Positions 16,779 through 24,622 of a stretch of 64,000 nucleotides of DNA are shown one piece after another. The DNA lies in NCBI RefSeq assembly GCF_002153375.1, contig NZ_MTBQ01000001.1, positions 62,001 to 126,000 of the forward strand, written 5' to 3'. The stretch comes from Oceanobacillus rekensis (GTDB taxonomy: Bacteria > Bacillota > Bacilli > Bacillales > Amphibacillaceae). Position 1 is the first letter of the stretch; the number at the start of each line of letters is the position of its first letter. The notes beneath the pieces were generated by a model. The model ran no database searches. It saw only the letters and a list, made by a program, of their open reading frames with translations, and had not been told where the DNA came from. Position numbers and translations under genes: made by a program.

Positions 16779-19688
16779 ATGGCAGAAAACAGCCAGAGTC
16801 GATCAGCTAGACGTAGACAGAAAAAGTCCAAAAAGAATAAAAATAAACCGATATGGAAAAAAGTTCTATTAACAGCTCTTATTATTATTCTAGCACTAGG
16901 AATTGGAGCAATCGCTATGGGTGCGTATTGGGTAACGACAGCACCCGAACTTGATGAATCACAGCTATCTGTTCCCTTCTCCTCCACTTTATACGATAAA
17001 AATGGAGAAGAATTCGCGAACCTAAGCGAAGAGGCACAACGTGAGAAGGTTACCTATGAAGATTTGCCACAAGTTTTAATTGATGCCGTCACTGCTACAG
17101 AGGATGCAAGATTTTTTGAACATCCCGGTATTGATGTACGTAGAATAGGCGGTGCTGTACTCGCAAACATTACCGACGGATTTGGGTCGCAGGGCGCGAG
17201 TACAATAACCCAGCAAGTTGTTGAAAGAGCTTTTCTTTCACATGATAAAAAAATCAGTTTAAAAGTTCAAGAAATGTGGCTTGCATTACAGTTGGAAAGA
17301 GAATATTCCAAAGAAGAGATCCTTGAAATGTACTTAAATGGTATCTTCTATGGAAGTAATTCATCAGGGGTTGCCAAGGCTGCAGAAAACTATTTTGGGA
17401 AAGAGGATTTAAACGATTTAACATTGCCAGAGGCCGCTATTCTTGCAGGTTTACCACAGCGACCTACCGCATATAATCCGTTTCAAAATCCTGACTTAAC
17501 AAAAGAAAGAATGAATACAGTATTAACATTAATGGTAAGACATGGAAAAGTTACACAAGCTGAGGCTGATGAAGCGAGAGAAGTGGATATCCCTTCCCTG
17601 CTTGTTGAATCACGTCCGGACTCATCAGCATATGAGGCATTCATTCAGCAGGTTGAAAAAGAAGTAAATGAAAAAATGGATGGAATTGATATCAATACAG
17701 ATGGATTAAAGGTTTATACAACATTGGATCCAAGTGTACAGGAACATGTGGAATTCTTACTTACAGACAGTGATGAAAACCCTATTAAATATCCGGATAA
17801 TACCCAAGCTGCCATGACGGTTTTAGATACTAAAACTGGAGCAATTCAGGCCATTGGTGGCAGCAGAAATAATGAAGGTGATTATGGCTTTAACTATGCC
17901 ATTGAAGGTGGTTCACAGTTAGGTTCAACAGCGAAACCAATTATGTCTTATGGACCTGCCATTGAATATAATCAAATATCTACGTATCATCAAATTAATG
18001 ATGATGCACCATATATAATTCCCGGAACAAATCATCCGATTCGCAACTGGAATCGTTCAAGTGGAGGATGGATGAGCGCAAGACATGCCTTAAGTCAATC
18101 ACTTAACGTACCAACTATTAAGTTAATGGAGGAAGTTGGTATCGGAAAGGCCCAAGAGTTTGCGGAAAACCTTGGAATAAACTTTCACAATGATCAAATG
18201 GCCCTTACAGATGTTATCGGTGGAGCGGGAACCAATGTTACACCACTTCAATTGGCAGGAGCGTACCGCGCTTTTGGTAATGAAGGTATCTATAATGAAC
18301 CATACGCAGTTACAAAAGTGGAATTCCCTGACGGCGAAGTTGTTGACTTAACACCAGAAGCCGAAGCGGTTATGTCCGATTACACGGCATATATGGTCAC
18401 AGACATGATGAAATCGGTTGTTACAGAAGGTACTGGTACAGGAGCCAATATTCCAGGTATTCCGATTGCCGGTAAGACAGGTACTACTAACTTGCAGGAT
18501 GTAGAGGGAAGTCCGGATGCATGGTTTGGCGGATATTCTACTAACTATACGATAGCCGCCTGGACAGGTGGTTATACTGTAGATGAGGAAGGTAAAACAA
18601 AACGTGTCCCTCTTGAAGATACTAATATTTCAAAGGCATTATTCAAGAACACAATGGAAACTATCTCAGAAGGAAAAGAAATAACTGATTTCAAAAAGCC
18701 AAGTTCTGTTATCGAAGTAAGTGTGGAAAAAGGCTCGAATCCACCTGCACTACCAAGCAAACATACACCGTCATCACAGATTGTTACAGAGTTGTTTGTA
18801 AAAGGAACAGAACCAACGAAAACATCTAAAAAGTTTGATGCTCTTGATCCAGTTTCTGATTTGAACGCTTCTTACAATGAAGAATCAAATTCAGTACAGA
18901 TTAAGTGGAATTATGGTTCAGATGAAAATGTATCATTTAATGTCAGTGCCAGTGTTGATGGTGGACAAATGCAAAATCTCTCATCAACAGAGGAAACTCA
19001 GGTGGAGATTTCTGAAGTTGAACCTGGTGCAGTTTATGAGATACAGGTTGTTGCAACAAGCGGATCAATGACAAGTGATCCTGCGAACACATCGTTAACA
19101 ATACCTGGTGGTGAAGAGGAAGAAACAGTACCATCAGTAAGCGGCTTAACTGCACAGTATATTGCAGCAGATTCTTTAATCGATATATCGTGGACCTACG
19201 ATGGTCCAGATGCTACCTTTGAAGTATCTGTTAATGGACAAACACAAACAGTAGAGTCACAAGGTTTGGAAGTAAGTGGAGCAACACCTGGTGAGACATA
19301 CACAATTGAAGTCACTCCGATTGGTCAGGATGATGTAAGAGGATCATCACAAAGTACTACTGTTGATGTACCGGCTGAAGAAGAGCCAAATGAAGATAAT
19401 GAGAATAATGGTAATGAAGAAAATGGTAACAATGAGGAACAAAAACAAAACCAAAACCAAAACCAAAATGAAAATGAAAATGAAAATGAAAATGAAAATA
19501 ACGGCAACAATGGCAACAACGGCAATAATGGTAATGGTGGAAACAATGGCGACAACGGCAATTCAAACGGTCAAGAAGAACCGGATGAGGAAGCTCCACC
19601 TGTAGAAGAACCAGCCACAGAAGAACCAGTTGAAGATGAAGAAGAACAATCCACTGAAGAAAATCCAGAAGACACTCCAGAGGAATAA
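16779..19688 (+). CDS. ponA: Class A penicillin-binding protein 1A/1B, PonA
   Basis: A 969-residue bifunctional peptidoglycan polymerase anchored by one membrane helix (about 29-51) after a Lys/Arg-rich cytoplasmic tail. The GT51 transglycosylase domain (about 70-250) has the catalytic Glu108 in TEDARFFEH and QGASTITQQ. The transpeptidase domain (about 340-640) has STAK with Ser383, SLN (441-443) and KTG (566-568). Two fibronectin-III-like modules follow (about 690-775 and 785-868), then a roughly 100-residue Asn/Glu/Gly-rich tail. Start ATG after ACGGAGGTATACAACTA. It is co-transcribed with recU; GpsB, its partner in B. subtilis, is encoded nearby. Confidence 0.96.
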   Translation: MAENSQSRSARRRQKKSKKNKNKPIWKKVLLTALIIILALGIGAIAMGAYWVTTAPELDESQLSVPFSSTLYDKNGEEFANLSEEAQREKVTYEDLPQVLIDAVTATEDARFFEHPGIDVRRIGGAVLANITDGFGSQGASTITQQVVERAFLSHDKKISLKVQEMWLALQLEREYSKEEILEMYLNGIFYGSNSSGVAKAAENYFGKEDLNDLTLPEAAILAGLPQRPTAYNPFQNPDLTKERMNTVLTLMVRHGKVTQAEADEAREVDIPSLLVESRPDSSAYEAFIQQVEKEVNEKMDGIDINTDGLKVYTTLDPSVQEHVEFLLTDSDENPIKYPDNTQAAMTVLDTKTGAIQAIGGSRNNEGDYGFNYAIEGGSQLGSTAKPIMSYGPAIEYNQISTYHQINDDAPYIIPGTNHPIRNWNRSSGGWMSARHALSQSLNVPTIKLMEEVGIGKAQEFAENLGINFHNDQMALTDVIGGAGTNVTPLQLAGAYRAFGNEGIYNEPYAVTKVEFPDGEVVDLTPEAEAVMSDYTAYMVTDMMKSVVTEGTGTGANIPGIPIAGKTGTTNLQDVEGSPDAWFGGYSTNYTIAAWTGGYTVDEEGKTKRVPLEDTNISKALFKNTMETISEGKEITDFKKPSSVIEVSVEKGSNPPALPSKHTPSSQIVTELFVKGTEPTKTSKKFDALDPVSDLNASYNEESNSVQIKWNYGSDENVSFNVSASVDGGQMQNLSSTEETQVEISEVEPGAVYEIQVVATSGSMTSDPANTSLTIPGGEEEETVPSVSGLTAQYIAADSLIDISWTYDGPDATFEVSVNGQTQTVESQGLEVSGATPGETYTIEVTPIGQDDVRGSSQSTTVDVPAEEEPNEDNENNGNEENGNNEEQKQNQNQNQNENENENENENNGNNGNNGNNGNGGNNGDNGNSNGQEEPDEEAPPVEEPATEEPVEDEEEQSTEENPEDTPEE
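19441..19559 (+). repeat. Hexanucleotide repeats encoding the PonA C-terminal tail
   Basis: Short in-frame tandem hexamers: AAAACC-type units encoding Gln-Asn, then GAAAAT units encoding Glu-Asn, then AAC/GGC units encoding Asn-Asn-Gly. This is a slippage-prone coding microsatellite, so its length probably varies between strains. Its other frames are open only because of the repeat. Confidence 0.85.
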
Positions 19689-19732
19689 AAAAGAGAGAGG
19701 TGAACTCTATATGAGTTTACCTCTCTCTTTTT
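19687..19732. terminator. Bidirectional terminator between convergent ponA and nth
   Basis: AAAGAGAGAGGTGAACTC / GAGTTTACCTCTCTCTTT with a TATAT loop and A/T runs on each side. It overlaps the last codons of nth. Confidence 0.88.
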
Positions 19733-20385
19733 GTTGTATTTTCTTTTTTCATTCGTTTCTGTCCCTCTCTACAAAGTTCCAGCAACGGGCATTCAGGACA
19801 ATTGGGATTTCGTGCCTTACAATGATATCTGCCAAAGAAAATCATTCGATGATGTGTAACACTCCATTCATCACGTGGCACCTTTCTCATTAAGGTTTCT
19901 TCTACTTCAATAACAGAGTCTTTCCATCTGCATATTCCTAAACGTTTGGAAATACGCTCAACATGTGTATCGACTGCAATTGCAGGTTCATCAAATGCAA
20001 TGGAAGCAACCACATTTGCAGTTTTTCTGCCGACACCAGCAAGCTTTATTAAATCTTCCTTTGTTCGTGGTACTTCTCCTTTATAATCATCAAGTAACAT
20101 CTGACATAGCTTTTTTATATTTTTTGCTTTAGTACGATAAAGACCGATGGATTTTATATCTGATTCGAGTTCTTCTAAAGAGACTTCCAGATAGTCTTCC
20201 GGTTTTTTATACTTTTTAAATAAATCAGCAGTAACTTTATTGACAAGCTTGTCTGTACATTGTGCAGACAGTAATACAGCGATTACTAGTTCAAAAGGAT
20301 TGGAATGTACCAATTCCCCTTTTGCATCCGGAAACATTTCTGCCATCACATCGAGACAATGCCTTATCTTCTTTTTGTTTAGCAT
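19717..20385 (-). CDS. nth: Endonuclease III (DNA glycosylase/AP lyase)
   Basis: 222 residues. Removes oxidised pyrimidines and cleaves the abasic site. The helix-hairpin-helix LAGVGRKTANVV carries the catalytic Lys, the catalytic Asp is in VDTHVERISKRLG, and the C-terminal [4Fe-4S] cluster is bound by the four Cys of CKARNPNCPECPLLELC (C-x6-C-x2-C-x5-C). It follows dnaD by 4 bases (dnaD stop at 20390), so dnaD-nth is an operon as in B. subtilis. The downstream ypoC gene of B. subtilis is absent. Confidence 0.96.
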   Translation of the reverse strand: MLNKKKIRHCLDVMAEMFPDAKGELVHSNPFELVIAVLLSAQCTDKLVNKVTADLFKKYKKPEDYLEVSLEELESDIKSIGLYRTKAKNIKKLCQMLLDDYKGEVPRTKEDLIKLAGVGRKTANVVASIAFDEPAIAVDTHVERISKRLGICRWKDSVIEVEETLMRKVPRDEWSVTHHRMIFFGRYHCKARNPNCPECPLLELCREGQKRMKKENTTKRER

Positions 20386-20389
20386 TGTT

Positions 20390-21082
20390 TTATTCTTCCC
20401 CTTCTAACCAATTGTAATAAAAGGATGTATCTCGTTTTACCGTTTTTGCTTCTTTTGTATTTTTTTTATTATGAAAGTTTTTGGTTGCTTGCCGAGCCTG
20501 GTCTACGGTATGAATACCTTTCTTTTTCCATTCTCTTAAAATTCTGTCGATATATTTGAAATTCAGCTTTCCCATTAGTACAGATTCCCTAAGTCCGGCT
20601 TTTATTAGTGATGGTATTATTTCATCCTCATCAATCCAAGCATTGATCATTTCAATCTCAAATGGCGACAATGGTCTTCCAAATTCTTGTTCAAAAAGAA
20701 TAAAAATGGATCCAGCTGTTTGATTATCATCTTGCGGTACTTCTACTTCCTCTTCTTTTATAAACAGCTTTTCCCATAATGGGTCAAGATTATATGCCTC
20801 ACTTAATTGGTGGTTTTCATTTTCTTGTTGTTCAATGGAAAGTAAATTTTTCTGTGTTAATTTACGGAGTATATTCGCGCATTCCTGTTCATCCATAGTG
20901 ACATGCTGAGAAATGTCGTATGGTGTTGGAAAATCATTTTTATCCGTTAAATAACGGAGTAATTGAAGAATAATCATAACCTCTTTTTCATTAAGACCAA
21001 GTGTTTTATATTTTAATAATAAATCACTTGGTATGTGCAACTGATTCAAGAGAATTTGTTGTATCGATATTTTTTTCGTCAA
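20390..21082 (-). CDS. dnaD: DNA replication initiation/restart protein DnaD
   Basis: About 230 residues. Works with DnaA, DnaB and DnaI to load the replicative helicase. An N-terminal winged-helix DDBH1 domain (about 15-100) and the C-terminal DnaD/DnaB DDBH2 domain (about 130-205, with FGRPLSPFEIEMINAWIDE and FKYIDRILREWKKKGI) are visible, then a basic tail. The frame opens at 21127, but a TTG at 21082 is preceded by AGAGGTG and gives the expected N-terminus TKKISIQQILLNQ. Confidence 0.95.
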   Translation of the reverse strand: MTKKISIQQILLNQLHIPSDLLLKYKTLGLNEKEVMIILQLLRYLTDKNDFPTPYDISQHVTMDEQECANILRKLTQKNLLSIEQQENENHQLSEAYNLDPLWEKLFIKEEEVEVPQDDNQTAGSIFILFEQEFGRPLSPFEIEMINAWIDEDEIIPSLIKAGLRESVLMGKLNFKYIDRILREWKKKGIHTVDQARQATKNFHNKKNTKEAKTVKRDTSFYYNWLEGEE

Positions 21083-21103
21083 AATTATAGCACCTCTAAT
21101 ATT

Positions 21104-21109
21104 AGTATA
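21104..21109 (-). promoter_or_regulatory. Possible extended -10 promoter of dnaD
   Basis: On the minus strand TGC-TATACT fits an extended -10 element, about 20 bases before the dnaD ribosome binding site. I see no good -35. Confidence 0.35.
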
Positions 21110-21167
21110 GCATGAAAGGTAATTCACCTCAGATAAATTGAACTTTCATTTATTTGGGATCAATTCC

Positions 21168-21212
21168 CTCCCACTTATCTTTCTTCATCCCCTTGAGATC
21201 TTGAAGTGGGAG
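21168..21212. repeat. Hairpin in the asnS-dnaD intergenic region
   Basis: Inverted arms CTCCCACTT (21168-21176) and AAGTGGGAG (21204-21212) around a 27-base spacer. It lies beyond the asnS terminator and before the dnaD promoter, without a T-run. Function unknown; it may be a remnant of a mobile-element end. Confidence 0.5.
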
Positions 21213-21240
21213 TCTTACTTCACGTATAGGCGGGTAAATT

Positions 21241-21272
21241 AAAATCCCTTGCTTGTGTTCGCAAGGGATTTT
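21241..21272 (-). terminator. Terminator of asnS
   Basis: Stem AAAATCCCTTGC / GCAAGGGATTTT with an 8-base loop; the minus strand continues AATTT. Confidence 0.8.
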
Positions 21273-21296
21273 AAATTATTGCCTTTCTTATGTTTC

Positions 21297-22589
21297 TTAT
21301 GGATATAAACGGTTTAATAGTCTTGGAAATGGGATGGTCTCTCTAACGTGGTCCACGCCTGAGAGCCATGCAACAGTTCTTTCAAGTCCAAGTCCAAATC
21401 CGGAATGTGGTACACTACCATATTGTCTTAACTCTAAATACCATTTATATGCAGGTCCATTCAATCCATGCTGTTCGTATCGCTCTTTCATTAATTCTAA
21501 ATCATCAATACGTTGTGATCCACCGATAATTTCACCATAACCCTCTGGTGCAATCAAATCTGCACAAAGTACAACATCTGAACGATTTGGGTCAGGTTTC
21601 ATATAAAAGGCTTTAATTTCGGCTGGATAATTGGTTATGAAAACAGGCTTGTCATAGCTCTCAGCAATTGCTGTTTCATGTGGAGCCCCAAAATCTTCTC
21701 CCCACTCGATATCATCAAAACCTTTTTCCTTTAATAATGTAATTGCATCATCATAGGAGATTCGAGGAAATGGTGCTTTGATTTGTTCCAATTTAGATGT
21801 ATCACGTTCTAAGATTTCTAATTCGAGCTTACAATTGTTCAGTACAGATTGAACAACATAACTCACGTAATTTTCTTGTATTTGCAAGCTTTCCTCATGG
21901 TCAACAAAGGCCATCTCTGGCTCAATCATCCAGAATTCAATTAAATGTCTGCGTGTTTTTGATTTTTCAGCACGGAAAGTAGGGCCGAAAGAAAACACCT
22001 TTCCAAATGCCATTGCAGCTGCTTCCATATATAATTGCCCACTTTGTGATAAATACGCTTCTTCATCAAAATACTTTGTGTGAAACAGTTCAGTTGTTCC
22101 TTCTGCTGATGATCCGGTAAGAATTGGTGGATCAATCTTTATAAAATCATTTTCATTGAAAAACTGATACGTAGAGCGGATAATTTCATTTCTGATTTTC
22201 ATAACCGCATGTTGTTTTTTTGATCGTAGCCATAGATGTCGATGATCCATTAAGAATTCTGTGCCATGTTCTTTTGGTGTGATTGGGTAGTCCGTTGCCT
22301 CATGGATAACTTCAATTTGACTAACCTGCATTTCATAACCAAATGTAGAGCGGGTATCTTCAACAATTTTTCCGGTTACATATATAGATGTTTCTTGTGT
22401 TAAATTTTTAGCAAGGTTAAACGTTTCTTCGGATACTTCACTTTTTACGACGACCCCTTGCATGAATCCCGTACCGTCACGTAGCTGCAGAAAAGCAATT
22501 TTCCCACTGGATCTTTTATTCGCAAGCCAAGCACCTATAGTTACTGTTTTCTCATTATGTTTCGCTGCTTGTGATATTGTTTTTTTCAT
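21297..22589 (-). CDS. asnS: Asparaginyl-tRNA synthetase
   Basis: 430 residues, class IIb. Charges tRNA-Asn with asparagine. An N-terminal OB-fold anticodon-binding domain (about 15-100, with [24 protein letters not shown] split by its conserved arginine) is followed by the catalytic core: motif 2 around [21 protein letters not shown] and motif 3 at [14 protein letters not shown]. The end is the typical [11 protein letters not shown]. It follows aspB by 18 bases; aspB makes aspartate and asnS sits with it in Bacillus, so ypmB-aspB-asnS is one operon. No T-box leader is visible upstream. Confidence 0.97.
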   Translation of the reverse strand: MKKTISQAAKHNEKTVTIGAWLANKRSSGKIAFLQLRDGTGFMQGVVVKSEVSEETFNLAKNLTQETSIYVTGKIVEDTRSTFGYEMQVSQIEVIHEATDYPITPKEHGTEFLMDHRHLWLRSKKQHAVMKIRNEIIRSTYQFFNENDFIKIDPPILTGSSAEGTTELFHTKYFDEEAYLSQSGQLYMEAAAMAFGKVFSFGPTFRAEKSKTRRHLIEFWMIEPEMAFVDHEESLQIQENYVSYVVQSVLNNCKLELEILERDTSKLEQIKAPFPRISYDDAITLLKEKGFDDIEWGEDFGAPHETAIAESYDKPVFITNYPAEIKAFYMKPDPNRSDVVLCADLIAPEGYGEIIGGSQRIDDLELMKERYEQHGLNGPAYKWYLELRQYGSVPHSGFGLGLERTVAWLSGVDHVRETIPFPRLLNRLYP

Positions 22590-22607
22590 AACTCGTTGAC
22601 CTCCATC

Positions 22608-23795
22608 TTACTTTGATTGATGATTGGTGACAAATCTTTTTATTCTATTTGCTGCCTCAATTAATTCCTCCATTGAAAGTGCATAAGAAAGACGAGCATT
22701 ATCAGGTGAACCAAATCCAGAACCTGGTACTAATGCTACTTTCTCTTCTTCAAGCAATGCTGTAACCCATTCATCTACAGTATTAAAACCATTGTTTTTT
22801 ACAGCTTCTTTTACATTCGGAAATAAGTAAAATGCTCCTTCTGGTTTTACGCATTTAATACCAGGAATCTCATTAATGAGATCGTAAAAAGTATTTAGTC
22901 TTTCTGCAAAAACCTGTTTTAATTCTATTGTCGTATCTTTTTCAGAGTTATACGCAGCTAACGCAGCATACTGGGCGATCGAAGTAGGGTTTGAAGTTGA
23001 ATGTGAAGCAAGATTTGTCATCGCTTTTATGATTGCTTTAGAACCTGCTGCATATCCGATTCTCCACCCTGTCATTGCATGTGATTTAGAGACTCCATTA
23101 ATAATTACTGTTTGCTCCTTCAATTCGCTGGAAAGGGATGCGATTGAAGTATGTTGTTTATCCGTGTAAATAAGCTTTTCATAAATTTCATCGGAAATGA
23201 TCAAAATATTATGTTTCAAGCATACTTTACCAATCTTCTCTAGTTCTTCCTTGCTATACATCATCCCAGTCGGATTGGATGGTGAATTGATAACGACAGC
23301 CTTAGTTTGATTTGTAATTGCCTCTTCCAATTGTTCCGGTGTAATTTTAAATTGATTCTGTTCGGAAGCTTGAACAAATACCGGATTTCCTTCAGCAAGT
23401 TTAATTTGTTCGGGATAGCTCACCCAGTATGGGGATGGGACAATCACTTCATCTCCTTGATTTAGCAGTACTTGAAACAATGTATATAATGCGTGCTTGG
23501 CACCTGTTGTAACAATAATTTGATCATTTGCATAGGATAACCCATTATCTTTCTCGAACTTCTCATTAATCGCCTTTTTAAGTTCAACGATTCCTCCGGC
23601 TGGTGTGTATTTCGTCATCCCTTTATCCATTGCCTTTTTGGCAGCTTCCAATATATAATCCGGTGTGTTGAAATCAGGTTCACCTGCACCCAAGCCAATT
23701 ACATCATGTCCTTGTTGTTTTAATTCTTTTGCTTTTGCAGTAATTGCAAGCGTTGAAGATGGTGACAATGTTTTTACTCTATTTGCTAATTCCAT
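22608..23795 (-). CDS. aspB: Aspartate aminotransferase (class I, subgroup Ib)
   Basis: 395 residues, PLP-dependent. Interconverts aspartate/2-oxoglutarate and oxaloacetate/glutamate. The PLP-binding Lys is in INGVSKSHAMTGWRIGYAAG, with SPSNPTG (the Asn that contacts the PLP ring) and GAGEPDF near the N-terminus. Length and motifs match the thermophilic Bacillus type. The start ATG follows AGAGAGGGGAACTATAC. It is in the middle of the ypmB-aspB-asnS operon, 19 bases after ypmB. Confidence 0.95.
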   Translation of the reverse strand: MELANRVKTLSPSSTLAITAKAKELKQQGHDVIGLGAGEPDFNTPDYILEAAKKAMDKGMTKYTPAGGIVELKKAINEKFEKDNGLSYANDQIIVTTGAKHALYTLFQVLLNQGDEVIVPSPYWVSYPEQIKLAEGNPVFVQASEQNQFKITPEQLEEAITNQTKAVVINSPSNPTGMMYSKEELEKIGKVCLKHNILIISDEIYEKLIYTDKQHTSIASLSSELKEQTVIINGVSKSHAMTGWRIGYAAGSKAIIKAMTNLASHSTSNPTSIAQYAALAAYNSEKDTTIELKQVFAERLNTFYDLINEIPGIKCVKPEGAFYLFPNVKEAVKNNGFNTVDEWVTALLEEEKVALVPGSGFGSPDNARLSYALSMEELIEAANRIKRFVTNHQSK

Positions 23796-23814
23796 GTATA
23801 GTTCCCCTCTCTAA

Positions 23815-24327
23815 TTAAAACATTTTTTTAAAACGGTAACTTTCTACCGGTGCGCCATCATAAATGGATAAATACTCCATTACATATCGATTTTGATTAT
23901 CGTGATACGTAATTTCCCACAAAGGCTCGTTATTTTCCAAAGCTGGGTTAATTTTAACTAATTCGCATTCATTGCATTGAGCTTGCCAAAGACTAAGAAC
24001 CTCTTCTGCTGTTATGATTTCTGATCTATTAATGGTTGTAAGTTCTTTTTCTTTTCCTTCGACTGGATAGAAGATGAGCTTTTCTTCATTAGCTTCATTC
24101 AATGCGAAGACAACGTGATATGGAGATGAACCATTATATTGTTCGATTTTTTCTATTTCTGCTATGGAAGTTTGATTCAGGATTTGTTCTTTAGTTTCAT
24201 CAAATCCCGCTGTCTTGCTATTATATAAATCATTATATAAGTATACAGCATATATGATACAAGCTAAAATAATAACTAGTAATAGTATGGAACTCCACAT
24301 AAGCCAAGTTGGTCTTGAATTACCCAT
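23815..24327 (-). CDS. ypmB: YpmB family membrane-anchored protein (DUF5590)
   Basis: 170 residues. One N-terminal membrane helix (about 9-30, MWSSILLLVIILACIIYAV) and a surface-exposed domain containing PepSY-like repeats (EEVLSLWQAQCNECELVKINPALENNEPLWEI). The family is universal next to aspB in Bacillus; its function is unknown. The start codon overlaps a short upstream frame, and its own ribosome binding site is weak, which suggests translational coupling. Confidence 0.85.
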   Translation of the reverse strand: MGNSRPTWLMWSSILLLVIILACIIYAVYLYNDLYNSKTAGFDETKEQILNQTSIAEIEKIEQYNGSSPYHVVFALNEANEEKLIFYPVEGKEKELTTINRSEIITAEEVLSLWQAQCNECELVKINPALENNEPLWEITYHDNQNRYVMEYLSIYDGAPVESYRFKKMF

Positions 24328-24397
24328 ATACTTTTTCCGATTTGTTTAATTTAAGTTGGACTGAAAGTAAGGAAATCGCTCCAATATGTATGTTCAT
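24320..24397 (-). CDS. Candidate 25-residue leader ORF overlapping the ypmB start
   Basis: ATG at 24397 with an excellent GGAGGGG ribosome binding site; the peptide is MNIHIGAISLLSVQLKLNKS followed by EKVYG. Its stop overlaps the ypmB ATG by 8 bases in another frame. It occupies the place of B. subtilis ypmA but is half its length and I see no similarity. It may serve to couple translation into ypmB or be a decayed ypmA. Confidence 0.5.
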   Translation of the reverse strand: MNIHIGAISLLSVQLKLNKSEKVYG

Positions 24398-24439
24398 CCG
24401 TACCCCTCCAATATTTTAAATGATGCTTTTTCATTTTTT

Positions 24440-24468
24440 ACTATACATAGCTTGTAACAGTCTGTAAA
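24440..24468 (-). promoter_or_regulatory. Sigma-A promoter of the ypmB-aspB-asnS operon
   Basis: Minus strand TTTACA (24468-24463), 17-base spacer, TATAGT (24445-24440). It lies about 43 bases upstream of the leader ORF start. Confidence 0.75.
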
Positions 24469-24575
24469 CAATAAGGATAAGTCAAATTGATGAAGCGAAG
24501 TAAAAGGCAATATTATTTCTTGCTTTTCTAATTAATTTGATAAAATATTCCTTACCCACACACCATATCTGACTT

Positions 24576-24608
24576 TACTACTGATCCAGCCCTGCTGCAT
24601 CAGTAGTA
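24576..24608. terminator. Hairpin downstream of dinG
   Basis: 10-bp stem TACTACTGAT / ATCAGTAGTA with an inner CAG/CTG extension, 15 bases past the dinG stop. There is no T-run on the minus strand, so termination is uncertain. Confidence 0.4.
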
Positions 24609-24622
24609 CTTTTACATAGTTA

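Noticed and set aside
19441..19500. Tandem short repeats suggestive of a CRISPR array
   Set aside because: Units are 6 bases, in frame within ponA and without spacers; no cas gene in the window.
19325..19605. Several overlapping long frames on both strands near the ponA 3' end
   Set aside because: They arise from hexanucleotide repeats coding for the PonA tail; their translations are simple repeats and lack ribosome binding sites.
22590..22607. T-box or other riboswitch before asnS
   Set aside because: Only 18 bases separate aspB and asnS, and no T-box or specifier-like structure is present before the operon promoter.
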